A stretch of DNA of 12,120 nt from Lachnospiraceae bacterium (lineage in GTDB: Bacteria > Bacillota > Clostridia > Lachnospirales > Lachnospiraceae). Positions 1-7,463 of the stretch are shown piece after piece; positions within the stretch are counted from its first letter, which is position 1, and each line of letters opens with the position of its first letter. Below the pieces are notes generated by a model. It had not been told where the DNA came from. It searched no databases and saw only the letters and a list, made by a program, of their open reading frames with translations. The stretch lies in the NCBI GenBank assembly GCA_902363665.1, contig CABJAW010000035.1:1-12120 (forward strand). The letters run 5' to 3'. A program made the position numbers and the translations under genes.

Positions 1-131
1 GGGTGCTCTGGGATCTTTTTCTTTCTGTAGACTACTGACAGTATACAGATCATTCCAGAGACATGCAAGAAGATCATGATAGAGTTAATTTAAGAAGTCA
101 ACAACAACAACTTTTTAGCAGGTTTTTAAAT

Positions 132-1892
132 TTATTCGGAAAATTTATCACTGTAACGAAGCTGCAGATCTTCCCAATCCATAAACAATACATAAAATAC
201 TTTTCCGTATCGCTGGCTTTCTACGATTCGTCCGTGATCAAGCACAGAAAGGTAAGTTCCGTCGGCTTTTCGAAGATGAAAGTGAATGTAGTCATTTTCA
301 TTGCCTCTGTCAATCTGTTCCCAGATGCTTGTTTCAATCTGCTGTTGCTCATCTTTTCGGATCAGATTGCGGAACCTTTTTTGAGTAAGCCTGAATAATT
401 CATCCATGCTTTTATAACCGGTCATATGAAGAAACTCATGGTTTGCATAAAAGAGCTCATCGTCTTCTTTGTCTGCTCTGTATATGATAAATGCGCCTGG
501 AAGGTGTTCAGAGATATCCTTAAGTGCAAATCCAAGCTGTTTGCGGACTCCTGACTGGAGCCCTTTTCTGTAAACCATACATCCGTTTTTTCCATGAAGC
601 TTTATTTCATAAAGAGCTGCATCTGCACAGCGCATAAGCTGTGAATGGTTGTCTGCAAATGTTGGATATTCTGCATATCCAAGAGAAATGAAAAATGCAT
701 GTTCCTTACCGTGGCAGGAGAATGTTTTTGGAAGTTTGGTGAATTGCTGCAGCTTTACATCTGCTTCTTCAAAGGTACAATTTGGTAAAAGAATGCAGAA
801 TTCGTCACCACCATTTCTTCCAAGCAATGCATCAGATGGGAAAAAAGCTTTCATACTGTCTGCCAGATTCTTTAATGCTCTGTCTCCGTAACTATGGCCA
901 TACACATCATTGATTAATTTAAAGTCATCGATATCAAGGAGCGCAGCCACAAAATGTGTCTGCGGATTTTTAGAAATTATTTTTTCGGCTGATTCATCAA
1001 AGCCATAGCGATTAGAAATATTCGTAAGAGAATCTGTGTGCGCCAGTATTTGATATTTGTTCTTGCGTTCTTTTGCTACCAGCCATACCCTGGTAAGCAC
1101 TGACAGAAGAAAGCTTATAATAAGAAACATTCCACTGATAATTATCAATAGTGTGTTATTTCTCCGGCCGTTTTCAGGAGTTATCTCAAATTTCCAGTTT
1201 TCATCGCCTATTGTAAATATATAAGTAACCGGATGGTTTATTTGACCATCTGACTGATAAACCACTTCATAAGTATCACTCCATGGAGCGTCTGTTTTTG
1301 AAATTTTGTATTCATATCCAAAATTCGAAAGTGCACGGATTGCATCTGAAAAAATATCCGGAACACGCAGGATAACAATCGTAAATCCCCAGAAATACTC
1401 TTGTCCGTTTTGATCTTTCAGGTAAACTGGATTGCGGACTGCAATTCCATGACCGCCCTGTTTTAGTTCAAAGGGACCCTGCGTAATGATTGTATGGTTA
1501 TCCCTTGCGTAACAGGAAATCTCTTTACGGTCTTTATCATGGAGCAGATCAATCTTACCTGCCTCATTTCTTTCAGCCGGATAAATATCTGTTACAACAC
1601 CATTGGGAGCGAGCTGTATGCTTTCAATAGAATCAGACATCAGATTTTCAGCAATCGTGTCAAACTGATGGATCTTGCCGTCTTCACTGATTAAGATCTG
1701 TTCCAGAGCATCTGTAATTTCAATTCCAGCTGCAATTTCATTCTTTATGCGTTCACCATAGGTGGTTGCGTTTAATTGTGCCAACATGTGTCTCTGATTT
1801 TTTTCATGGGTGTCTGTGCTGCATACAATTAAACCGGCAAGGCATATGCCCAGTAAAAAAACGATAAGAGGCATAAGTGTTTTCTTTTTCAC
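132..1892 (-). CDS. Membrane-bound diguanylate cyclase, CHASE-GGDEF-PAS
   Basis: Predicted to make c-di-GMP from two GTP in response to an extracytoplasmic signal. From the N-terminus: a membrane segment at about residues 7-24, a periplasmic-type sensor of about 220 residues resembling CHASE (the GFTIVILRVPDIF stretch near 170-180 is typical), a second membrane segment at about 247-270, a GGDEF domain with intact GGDEF at 361-365 after a DIDDFKLIND motif, and a C-terminal PAS fold from about 455 to 575. The RxxD inhibitory I-site expected just before GGDEF is missing (PSDALLGRN there instead). The frame is open to a GTG at 1901, but AAGGTGA (1904-1898) overlaps that codon and lies 5 nt before a second GTG at 1892, so 1892 is preferred (586 aa). 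There is no EAL or HD-GYP domain. The cyclase call is firm from the motif; CHASE and PAS are fold-pattern calls. The signal sensed is unknown. Confidence 0.9.
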   Translation of the reverse strand: MKKKTLMPLIVFLLGICLAGLIVCSTDTHEKNQRHMLAQLNATTYGERIKNEIAAGIEITDALEQILISEDGKIHQFDTIAENLMSDSIESIQLAPNGVVTDIYPAERNEAGKIDLLHDKDRKEISCYARDNHTIITQGPFELKQGGHGIAVRNPVYLKDQNGQEYFWGFTIVILRVPDIFSDAIRALSNFGYEYKISKTDAPWSDTYEVVYQSDGQINHPVTYIFTIGDENWKFEITPENGRRNNTLLIIISGMFLIISFLLSVLTRVWLVAKERKNKYQILAHTDSLTNISNRYGFDESAEKIISKNPQTHFVAALLDIDDFKLINDVYGHSYGDRALKNLADSMKAFFPSDALLGRNGGDEFCILLPNCTFEEADVKLQQFTKLPKTFSCHGKEHAFFISLGYAEYPTFADNHSQLMRCADAALYEIKLHGKNGCMVYRKGLQSGVRKQLGFALKDISEHLPGAFIIYRADKEDDELFYANHEFLHMTGYKSMDELFRLTQKRFRNLIRKDEQQQIETSIWEQIDRGNENDYIHFHLRKADGTYLSVLDHGRIVESQRYGKVFYVLFMDWEDLQLRYSDKFSE

Positions 1893-1920
1893 TTGATTCA
1901 CCTTATTTTTTTATTCATGG

Positions 1921-2076
1921 AAATTTTGTAACTGTTCAGAGCCAAGCAAAATTTCATAAAACAGGCGGAAAATGCTTGCATTTTTAAGCCTGTTTTTGAA
2001 ATTTTATTTGGCGGATACGCCACACCGACGAAATGCGTAGCATTTTGGAGGTTGGCTCTGAACAGTTACGAAATTT
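1921..2076. repeat. Palindromic terminal-inverted-repeat element, copy 1
   Basis: The left end (1921-1945) and right end (2052-2076) are inverted repeats matching at 24 of 25 positions and contain CTGTTCAGAGCC. Inside is a long near-perfect hairpin: 1948-1956 pairs with 1997-2005, 1958-1966 with 1988-1996, and 1969-1975 with 1978-1984. A small GGCG-GATA-CGCC hairpin follows. There is no coding capacity. It looks like a MITE-type non-autonomous element. A diverged relative with the same ends and the same flanking interior sequence lies at 7464-7680. It sits between the pabC end and the cyclase start. Confidence 0.75.
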
Positions 2077-2088
2077 TTATAATGAGGT

Positions 2089-2097
2089 ATTATATCA
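2089..2097 (-). promoter_or_regulatory. Extended -10 promoter of the diguanylate cyclase
   Basis: Reading the minus strand, TGATATAAT is a perfect extended -10 (TGn plus TATAAT). No good -35 is present 17 nt upstream, which is tolerated for extended -10 promoters. Transcription would start near 2082, giving a leader of about 190 nt that includes the whole palindromic repeat at 1921-2076. Confidence 0.5.
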
Positions 2098-2236
2098 CAG
2101 AAGTCGAGAAACAGAATAAGGTTTCTGAAAAAAGACAATATATTTTTGGCGTTATAATCAGTTTTCAAATAAAAAGCAGCAATAAGTGAAATGGTAAATC
2201 AGACGAAAGCCTGAGACACAAAGCGAAAGAATCTGG

Positions 2237-3004
2237 TCAAAGCGGACATTCGCAATCCGCTCCGCTGCGTTCCTGATACTCTGCCTGCAGCCGGTCTGCG
2301 GTGTCACGCTGCAAAAATTTTTTCTCCCCCAGCTGAGCGACCGGCATAATCCCCATCAGCGAATTCGTCACAAAGCATTCGTCGCAGTCAGCGATGTCCT
2401 CCGGATACAGGATTGTTTCCGTGATCTTGTACGTTTCAAGCAGATATTCCCGCAGGATGCCAGGAAGCAGGCCACAGGAGAGCGCGGGGGTCAGGATGTG
2501 GCCGCCACGGACCAGAAAGAGATTCGTGGCGGTGCCTTCGCAGAGCTGCCCTTTGGTGTTCAGAAAAATCCGTTCGTTTAATCCTAGTGATATTGCAGCA
2601 CGTTTTTCCAGAATACAGTCTCCGTAGTTCAGCGTTTTGTGCGCGACAAGCGGAGAGGTTTCATTACGCAGCACCGGGCTGAAATCCATGCAAAATCCGG
2701 CGGTGTAATGCTCCGGCGTGTAGGGATTTGGCCGCGTACGAAACAGAAGATTTTCTTTTGTAAGGAGGATCTTCAGCACGCTGTGGTGCGAAGTCGAATG
2801 TGCAGCAAGATAAGAGCGGATCCGTTCTGGTGTAAGGTTCCGCGCTTTGCAGGAAGAAAGCTGCAGGAAAGCGGCCGCCCGGTCGAGCCGCGCTAAATGC
2901 TTTTCAAGAAAAACAGGCTGTCCATGCTCGATGGCGATCGTTTCAAATGCGCCGAGACCGAACTGAAAGCCGTCATCAAGGGATAACTGGGAAGAAGGCT
3001 GCAT
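2237..3004 (-). CDS. pabC: Aminodeoxychorismate lyase (class IV PLP enzyme)
   Basis: Predicted to split 4-amino-4-deoxychorismate into p-aminobenzoate and pyruvate, the last step toward the folate precursor; cytoplasmic. Class IV PLP-enzyme features, numbered from this start: the FGLGAFETIAI opening, a likely PLP lysine at K123 in HKTLNYGD, CEGTATNLF near 155-163 and LSCGLLPGILR near 175-185. The frame extends to an ATG at 3019 without a ribosome site; the ATG at 3004 has AAAGGA at 3016-3011, so 3004 is preferred (255 aa). Position as third gene after pabA and pabB supports lyase over D-amino-acid or branched-chain aminotransferase, which share the fold. The extreme C-terminus is encoded by a REP-like repeat and is probably not conserved. 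Confidence 0.85.
   Translation of the reverse strand: MQPSSQLSLDDGFQFGLGAFETIAIEHGQPVFLEKHLARLDRAAAFLQLSSCKARNLTPERIRSYLAAHSTSHHSVLKILLTKENLLFRTRPNPYTPEHYTAGFCMDFSPVLRNETSPLVAHKTLNYGDCILEKRAAISLGLNERIFLNTKGQLCEGTATNLFLVRGGHILTPALSCGLLPGILREYLLETYKITETILYPEDIADCDECFVTNSLMGIMPVAQLGEKKFLQRDTADRLQAEYQERSGADCECPL
2238..2268 (+). repeat. 31-nt REP-like palindromic module, copy A (inside the pabC 3' end)
   Basis: A short palindrome with GCGGA and TCCGC arms around an ATTCGCA centre, followed by CTCCGCTGC. It matches copy B (4507-4537, opposite strand) at 28 of 31 positions. It overlaps the last codons of pabC, so the final residues (about SGADCECPL) and the stop region of that protein come from the repeat. 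Confidence 0.65.
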
Positions 3005-3049
3005 GAGAATTCCTTTCATATGGGTTTGCTGTAATTATAAAGCCGGCTG

Positions 3050-4444
3050 CTACAGTGGACGCTGCATCGCATCCAGCAGTGCCTTTGCTTTTTGTAATGT
3101 TTCCTCGTATTCAAATTCAAGCTCGGATTCTGCGGTGATGCCGCCTCCGACACCGAGATGATAGACACCGTCCTGATACAGTGCGGTGCGGATCACGATA
3201 TTGAAATCACAGCAGTTATCGAGCGTCAGATAGCCGATCGAGCCGGTATAAAGGCCGCGCTGTCCGTGTTCCAGTTCATCAATGATCTCCATGGCACGGT
3301 ATTTTGGGGCACCGGTGATCGAGCCGCCCGGGAAAGCCGATTCCAGAAGGTCGACGACCGTTTTGTCCGGCAGAAGATCGCCCTCGACATTGGAAACGAG
3401 GTGAAAGACGGTCGCATACTCCTCGACCGTAAAAAGCTCCGTGACTTTGACACTTCCCGGCCGGCAGACACGGTTCAGATCATTTCTCTCCAGATCGACA
3501 ATCATCAATAATTCGCTCTTATCCTTTTCAGACTGTTCCAGCTCCCGGCGCATACGCAGATCCTCTTCCGGGGTCTCACCGCGTTTGCGGGTTCCTTTGA
3601 TCGGCCGGGTCTGCACATGGCCGTTTTTCATCTGCAGAAACCGCTCCGGCGAAGCGCAGACAATCTGGAAATTATCGTAGTCCAGATACGCACCAAAAGG
3701 AGATGGATTCGATTCCCGCAGTGACAGAAAAAGATCAGGCGGCTGTTTTTCGCAGGCGATGGAGAGGCGTTGCGTCATATTTGCGATATAAATGTCTCCC
3801 TCGATGATGTAGTGGATCATGCGGTCGATAGTGCGCTTGTAATCTTCCTTCTCAAAATTCGGGGTGACGGTGAGAGGGAAGGAAGCGGAATCATCCATTT
3901 TTCTGTCAGAATGCGGTATCGGAGATTGATCCGAAGCAAAAACTTCCGTCAGCAGGCTGCACAGATTTTTCAGGCAGGCATCAGCAGGCTGGGTAATGCC
4001 GTTTGCAATCAGAAATGTTTTTTCCTTTTTGGCATCGTCGATCAGAAACACATCATAAAAAGTCAGCACGGCATCCGGAATTTTGGCATAAGCAGCCCGG
4101 GCAGATGGCACACCCTGCAGCTTCCGTCCGTAATCATAAGAAAAATAACCGATCGCACCGGAGACAAGAGGCAGATCGGTGTCATTTTGATCGACATGCT
4201 CCGCGAGATAACGGCGCAGATAATCTTCAAAGGACAGCTCTGTTTCCGGCTGATCATTGACAAAAAAGCCGTCTGCATTTTTGACGAGCTTCAGATACGG
4301 CTGTATACCGATGATGGAGTAACGGCCAAGGTTATTAGAGAGCGAAGAATCAAGGAATGCACATTTGAGGCTTCCAGTGAGGCGGCGAAATGCCTGCACG
4401 GCCGGAAGATAAAACGGCAGTTCCAGAATACGGCGATTAAACAT
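3050..4444 (-). CDS. pabB: Aminodeoxychorismate synthase component I
   Basis: Converts chorismate plus ammonia delivered by PabA into 4-amino-4-deoxychorismate; cytoplasmic. Of the chorismate-binding family: an N-terminal FLDSSL and GRYSIIG region, then the catalytic domain with TRPIKGT (lysine at residue 283), LERNDLNRV, FPGGSITGAPK near 371-381 and GGGITAESE near 433. The lysine in PIKGT is the mark of PabB; anthranilate synthase TrpE normally has alanine there, so PabB is chosen. The frame stays open upstream to 4588, but the ATG at 4444 has GGAAAGGA a few bases before it and begins the family-like sequence MFNRRILELPFYL; the extra 48 codons run through a palindromic repeat and are rejected. 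Length 464 aa is normal. The gene lies 119 nt after pabA and 45 nt before pabC. Confidence 0.92.
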   Translation of the reverse strand: MFNRRILELPFYLPAVQAFRRLTGSLKCAFLDSSLSNNLGRYSIIGIQPYLKLVKNADGFFVNDQPETELSFEDYLRRYLAEHVDQNDTDLPLVSGAIGYFSYDYGRKLQGVPSARAAYAKIPDAVLTFYDVFLIDDAKKEKTFLIANGITQPADACLKNLCSLLTEVFASDQSPIPHSDRKMDDSASFPLTVTPNFEKEDYKRTIDRMIHYIIEGDIYIANMTQRLSIACEKQPPDLFLSLRESNPSPFGAYLDYDNFQIVCASPERFLQMKNGHVQTRPIKGTRKRGETPEEDLRMRRELEQSEKDKSELLMIVDLERNDLNRVCRPGSVKVTELFTVEEYATVFHLVSNVEGDLLPDKTVVDLLESAFPGGSITGAPKYRAMEIIDELEHGQRGLYTGSIGYLTLDNCCDFNIVIRTALYQDGVYHLGVGGGITAESELEFEYEETLQKAKALLDAMQRPL

Positions 4445-4506
4445 AGTAGAAATCCTTTCCCTGGTGAAGGTGGCAGAGCAATAAGCAGCTACTCGGTTAT
4501 GGGCAG

Positions 4507-4537
4507 GCAGCGAAGCGGACTGCGAATATCCGCTTTG
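4507..4537 (-). repeat. 31-nt REP-like palindromic module, copy B (pabA-pabB gap)
   Basis: On the minus strand this contains GCGGATATTCGCAGTCCGC followed by TTCGCTGC. It differs from copy C (7469-7499) at 2 of 31 positions and from copy A at 3. It lies in the 119-nt gap between pabA and pabB, so it would form a hairpin inside the pab mRNA. Confidence 0.65.
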
Positions 4538-4563
4538 CCACATGCGTTGATGAGAATCCGGCT

Positions 4564-5208
4564 TCAGACTGAGGTAAACGCTTTGCAAGACTGGCCGGAA
4601 ACAAATGGCAATACGATTTCGGGTGTCTTTTGGGAGAAACGCTCTGCAATTTTGCAGAAATTTTCAAGCAGTTCGTGCCCATACTGTGTAAGCACGGCTT
4701 CCGGATGAAACTGCACACCGTATACAGGTAAATAACGGTGGGAGATTGCCATGACTGCACCGTCCTCCGAGACTGCATCGATCCGGTACGTATCCGGAAG
4801 TGAATCCGGCTGTACCGTCAGCGAGTGGTAACGGGTGACGGAAAAGGTTTCAGGCAGACCGGCGAAGCATCCGGTGCCGTTGTGGCGAATTGCAGTGATT
4901 TTTCCATGCATCGGAGTGCGGCCCTTTTGAACGGAAGCACCAGAGCAGTATCCGATGACCTGGTGACCGAGACAGACGCCAAGAACGGGAATTTTCCCCT
5001 GAAATTGTTTTAAAGCTTCTACGCAGAGAAAAGCATCCTGCGGACGTTTCGGCCCGGGGGAGAGTATGATTCCCTCCGGCTGCAGGTTTTTAATATCCTC
5101 AAGAGAGAGCTCATCGCACCGCTTCACAAGGATTTCACGGCCGATTTCCTGAAAATAGGCCCGCAGATTATAAACAAAAGAGTCGTAATTATCAATCATA
5201 AGATACAT
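4564..5208 (-). CDS. pabA: Aminodeoxychorismate synthase component II, glutamine amidotransferase
   Basis: Hydrolyses glutamine and passes ammonia to PabB. Class I (triad) amidotransferase: MIDNYDSFVYNL at the start, oxyanion region LSPGPKRPQDA near 49-59, nucleophile Cys79 in GVCLGHQ, and His168/Glu170 in GVQFHPEAV. Full length at 214 aa, with about 20 extra C-terminal residues after the catalytic core. GGAGGA (5222-5217) lies 8 nt before the ATG. TrpG and PabA are nearly the same in sequence and some bacteria share one subunit for both; the adjacent PabB and PabC, and no other trp genes here, favour PabA. Transcription probably comes from the promoter at 5435-5407 through a leader terminator. 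Confidence 0.9.
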   Translation of the reverse strand: MYLMIDNYDSFVYNLRAYFQEIGREILVKRCDELSLEDIKNLQPEGIILSPGPKRPQDAFLCVEALKQFQGKIPVLGVCLGHQVIGYCSGASVQKGRTPMHGKITAIRHNGTGCFAGLPETFSVTRYHSLTVQPDSLPDTYRIDAVSEDGAVMAISHRYLPVYGVQFHPEAVLTQYGHELLENFCKIAERFSQKTPEIVLPFVSGQSCKAFTSV

Positions 5209-5283
5209 AGATCGTTTCCTCCAAAATATGTGCAGCCCTTTGGCAGATCAGGACGGATTTTTGCGCCTGAAGTATGAAATTCC

Positions 5284-5312
5284 TTGCAGGCACTTGAATA
5301 TTGCAGGTACTT
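5284..5312. repeat. Direct repeat in the pabA leader
   Basis: TTGCAGGCACTT (5284-5295) and TTGCAGGTACTT (5301-5312) match at 11 of 12 positions with a 17-nt period. They lie between the leader terminator and the pabA ribosome site. A regulatory role is possible but not shown. Confidence 0.4.
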
Positions 5313-5329
5313 TTACACCGGAATCAGAC

Positions 5330-5374
5330 AAAAAAAGGATAACGGTATGCGTAAAAGACGCACAGTCGTTATCC
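5330..5374 (-). terminator. Intrinsic terminator in the pabA leader (possible attenuator)
   Basis: On the minus strand, GGATAACG (5374-5367) pairs with CGTTATCC (5344-5337), with an inner TGCGT/ACGCA stem and a 5-nt loop, directly followed by seven U (5336-5330). It lies about 26 nt after the predicted transcription start and 120 nt before pabA, so it would stop transcripts before the operon unless overridden. The other neighbour is divergent, so this is not the end of an upstream gene. Confidence 0.75.
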
Positions 5375-5406
5375 CTATTGGTCCGTAATCTGTGAATTAT
5401 TTTTTC

Positions 5407-5435
5407 ATCCTACCACAGCAGCCAGAGTACGTCAA
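5407..5435 (-). promoter_or_regulatory. Sigma-A promoter of the pab operon leader
   Basis: Minus strand: TTGACG (5435-5430), a 17-nt spacer, TAGGAT (5412-5407). Start predicted near 5400. The only gene in this orientation downstream is pabA, reached after the terminator at 5374-5330. Confidence 0.7.
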
Positions 5436-5499
5436 GCAAAAATCCGTAAAAAAGAATCACAAAGCCCGTTCTCTGTTGTAGATAGCAGGAAGAAAAAGA

Positions 5500-5537
5500 G
5501 CGAAAAACCGTGGAAAAGGGCGAAAACCATGGAAAAG
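5500..5537. repeat. Tandem 19-bp repeat next to the PilZ promoter
   Basis: GCGAAAAACCGTGGAAAAG (5500-5518) is followed by GCGAAAACCATGGAAAAG (5520-5537): the same sequence apart from one deleted A and one G-to-A change. The period is about 20 bp (two helical turns), and the second unit ends 3 bp before the -35. This fits a paired activator or repressor site, or a recent duplication. Confidence 0.55.
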
Positions 5538-5540
5538 AAG

Positions 5541-5569
5541 TGGACTTCTCAATTTTTCTATGCTAAAAT
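5541..5569 (+). promoter_or_regulatory. Promoter of the PilZ gene
   Basis: TGGACT (5541-5546), a 17-nt spacer, TAAAAT (5564-5569), with an extended TGC just before the -10. Start near 5576. Because this promoter is inside the longest open frame (from 5529), it supports translation starting later, at 5667. Confidence 0.6.
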
Positions 5570-5598
5570 AAACCAAAGTTCGCAACAGAGAGAAACGC

Positions 5599-5625
5599 AG
5601 GCATTGTCAGATCAATACAATGCCT
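5599..5625 (+). promoter_or_regulatory. Hairpin in the PilZ leader
   Basis: AGGCATTGT (5599-5607) pairs perfectly with ACAATGCCT (5617-5625) around a 9-nt loop, followed by the partly U-rich TTCTTTC. It lies between the predicted transcription start and the ribosome site. It could be a weak terminator or a stability element. It does not resemble a c-di-GMP riboswitch. Confidence 0.45.
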
Positions 5626-5666
5626 TTCTTTCGGTTTCGGCAGAAAATCCAAGGAGGAGAAAACAA

Positions 5667-6350
5667 ATGGCCGGAGCGTTAAATGTCAGACACGGCGCGA
5701 AAATGCGGATTGCATTTGATGTGCCGGTTGGTCAGGATCCTCAATTTAATATGATATGTACTTTCAATAAAGCATTGGATGAATCAGCATTTCTTGTATC
5801 TATTCCAATGGTAAACGGGAAAGCACTGACGCCGGACGAGACACAGAAAATGCTGTTTCAGTACGGGGAAGGCGATGACGTGCAGATTGCGGCAGGCTAC
5901 GTTGATGATGTGGTTAAGGAAGGAATCCGGCGTTACTGGAAAGTGCGCCGCGTGACAGAGCAGAGACAGTTCATCAAGCGTATAGATATTCGTATGAAAG
6001 TGGAACTGCCGGTGCAGTATATGCAGGACACCTGGGCACTCAATGCGGAAGGAGAGATTGACAAAGAAAACGGAGAGACAATGGATATTTCCAATAACGG
6101 TCTTGCCGTTTACATGAACCGCTGGTTCGAAGTAGGAGAAACATGCATTTTCACACTTCCGCGGATCGGAACAGCGGCAGACGGCCAGCCGGAGCGCGAA
6201 GTGGCAGGCGTAGTCTGTTGGATGCGCGAGCTGCCAAAGGGCGGTGCATTCCGATTTGTATCCGGTATTCAGCTGCGCTTTGCCGATCAGCAGGAACGCA
6301 GTGCAATGCAGGAATACGTAGCATATGTGAAGAAAAGATACCGTCTGTAA
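5667..6350 (+). CDS. PilZ domain protein (c-di-GMP receptor)
   Basis: Cytoplasmic, 227 aa, no membrane segment. An N-terminal beta-rich domain (about 8-95) resembles the YcgR-type domain before PilZ. The PilZ domain follows at about 98-222, with an arginine-rich entry (RQFIKRIDIR, residues 100-109) and DISNNG at 140-145, matching the [DN]xSxxG c-di-GMP motif; FVSGIQLRF near 198-205 is typical of the end of the fold. The arginine spacing is slightly off the RxxxR pattern if R100-R105 is used, but R105-R109 fits. The frame opens at 5529, but AAGGAGG at 5651-5657 precedes the ATG at 5667, and the promoter lies inside the upstream extension. The next gene, a membrane protein, begins about 100 nt later and is probably co-transcribed. 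Role inferred: coupling c-di-GMP to the surface proteins encoded downstream. Confidence 0.87.
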   Translation: MAGALNVRHGAKMRIAFDVPVGQDPQFNMICTFNKALDESAFLVSIPMVNGKALTPDETQKMLFQYGEGDDVQIAAGYVDDVVKEGIRRYWKVRRVTEQRQFIKRIDIRMKVELPVQYMQDTWALNAEGEIDKENGETMDISNNGLAVYMNRWFEVGETCIFTLPRIGTAADGQPEREVAGVVCWMRELPKGGAFRFVSGIQLRFADQQERSAMQEYVAYVKKRYRL

Positions 6351-6374
6351 AACCGCAGAAAAGTAAAGAGACAG

Positions 6375-6430
6375 TCCGGGGCATTCTTAAGAGAGCCAGG
6401 CCACTGTGCCATGAAAAAAGAAGCCCCGGA
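6375..6430 (+). promoter_or_regulatory. Long-range hairpin between PilZ and the membrane protein gene
   Basis: TCCGGGGC (6375-6382) pairs perfectly with GCCCCGGA (6423-6430). The 40-nt loop contains a small GGC/GCC hairpin. The tail TATTTATTG is a poor terminator. The stem ends about 20 nt before the next start codon, so it could tune read-through or translation. Confidence 0.4.
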
Positions 6431-6450
6431 TATTTATTGTGAGAACAAAG

Positions 6451-7452
6451 ATGAGCAGAAAACAAAAAGAAATACAGAATCAGGCTGATCAGGAGCATCC
6501 GAAGAAAAGGAAGAAACATCTCAGAAAAAAGGATCGCGTGGATCAGATCATTCGAATAGAAGAGCTCGAAGAGCTGATGAGCAAAGCCGGAGATGAAGGC
6601 GATCCGGAAACAATCGTCAGTATGTATATGCCGCATCGAAAGCGGCGGCGGATCGGTGCAGCACTGCTTCAGCTGGACCGGCTGAATTTTCTTCTTCTGA
6701 TACTTCTGCTGGTAGCGGCGATCCTGTTTATCACCGCTTTCATGCAGGAAAAAATGGGAAATTTTACGATTAACCTCAACCGACTGGAGCTGTACCGCAA
6801 AGGCATCAGCATTTCCGAAACCGGCAATTTTGAGGATGCGACCGCGCGCCTGACCGCAAGCAACGTGCAGGATGCAACGAACATCTCGATCGATGACCTG
6901 CCGGGAGATTTGGACGGTCAGGAAGGCAGCCACAACGGCAAAAATTATATGGCCTATACATATTATCTGCGAAATGCAGGGAAAGAGGATCTTGGCTATA
7001 TTGCAACCATCACGCTTGATTCCTGCGCAAAGGGCGCAGAAAAAGCAGTCCGCATTGCTGTCTGGCGAAACGGAGAGCGTGTTGTCTATGCGGCACCTGC
7101 AACAGACGGCGGAGACGAGGAGGGCTGCACCAGCTTTGAGTCAGATAATCTGGTATGCACCTATACAGAAAAAGATTTTCTTGTAGGAAATGTAGACCGC
7201 TACACAATTGTTATCTGGATGGAAGGGGACGACCCGGAATGTGTCGATTCAATTATCGGCGGCAGTGTGGAATTCAGCATGCACATCGATGCCGATTACG
7301 ACGATCAGACAAGTCTTCTCTGGAAATTCGTCAGGGATATCAAGGATACTCTGACCGGAGACAAGCCAATCGATGCGGCCGGCAACGAAGCTCCGAATGG
7401 CAGCTATTATCCTGACAGAGAGATCACCTGGTCAACCAGAAGAAATAAATAA
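6451..7452 (+). CDS. Single-pass membrane protein with TasA/CalY-like extracytoplasmic domain
   Basis: No family is recognised with certainty. Visible, numbered from this ATG (333 aa): a highly charged Lys/Arg-rich cytoplasmic head of about 76 residues containing a short acidic helix (RIEELEELMSKA), one membrane segment at about 78-97, and an external domain of about 230 residues rich in Asp, Gly and Thr. That domain has AYTYYLRNAGKEDLGYIA near 168-185 and VIWMEGDDPEC near 254-264; both patterns recur in the secreted protein ending at 9922, so the domains are probably related. It lacks the TYAW signal region of the two downstream proteins and looks permanently anchored. Start is uncertain: a GTG at 6439 is in frame and neither start has a strong ribosome site. 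It lies 100 nt after the PilZ gene. A role as membrane base or assembly partner of a surface structure is inference. Confidence 0.75.
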   Translation: MSRKQKEIQNQADQEHPKKRKKHLRKKDRVDQIIRIEELEELMSKAGDEGDPETIVSMYMPHRKRRRIGAALLQLDRLNFLLLILLLVAAILFITAFMQEKMGNFTINLNRLELYRKGISISETGNFEDATARLTASNVQDATNISIDDLPGDLDGQEGSHNGKNYMAYTYYLRNAGKEDLGYIATITLDSCAKGAEKAVRIAVWRNGERVVYAAPATDGGDEEGCTSFESDNLVCTYTEKDFLVGNVDRYTIVIWMEGDDPECVDSIIGGSVEFSMHIDADYDDQTSLLWKFVRDIKDTLTGDKPIDAAGNEAPNGSYYPDREITWSTRRNK

Positions 7453-7463
7453 AATAATCGGAA

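Noticed and set aside
6..60. Imperfect inverted repeat CTCTGGGATCT with AGATCATTCCAGAG
   Set aside because: Mismatched arms and a 30-nt loop without a U-tract; not enough to call a terminator or repeat element.
4445..4588. 48-codon N-terminal extension of pabB
   Set aside because: It runs through the REP-like repeat, has no ribosome site, and overlaps the end of pabA; the ATG at 4444 has a good site.
3770..4708. 312-codon open frame on the plus strand across pabB and pabA
   Set aside because: It lies antisense to two well-supported enzymes, has no recognisable domain or ribosome site, and is explained by the codon pattern of the opposite strand.
5529..5666. 46-codon N-terminal extension of the PilZ protein
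   Set aside because: It contains the predicted promoter; the AAGGAGG before 5667 is much better.
6151..6933. 260-codon open frame on the minus strand
   Set aside because: Antisense to the PilZ and membrane-protein genes; composition and lack of motifs mark it as a shadow.
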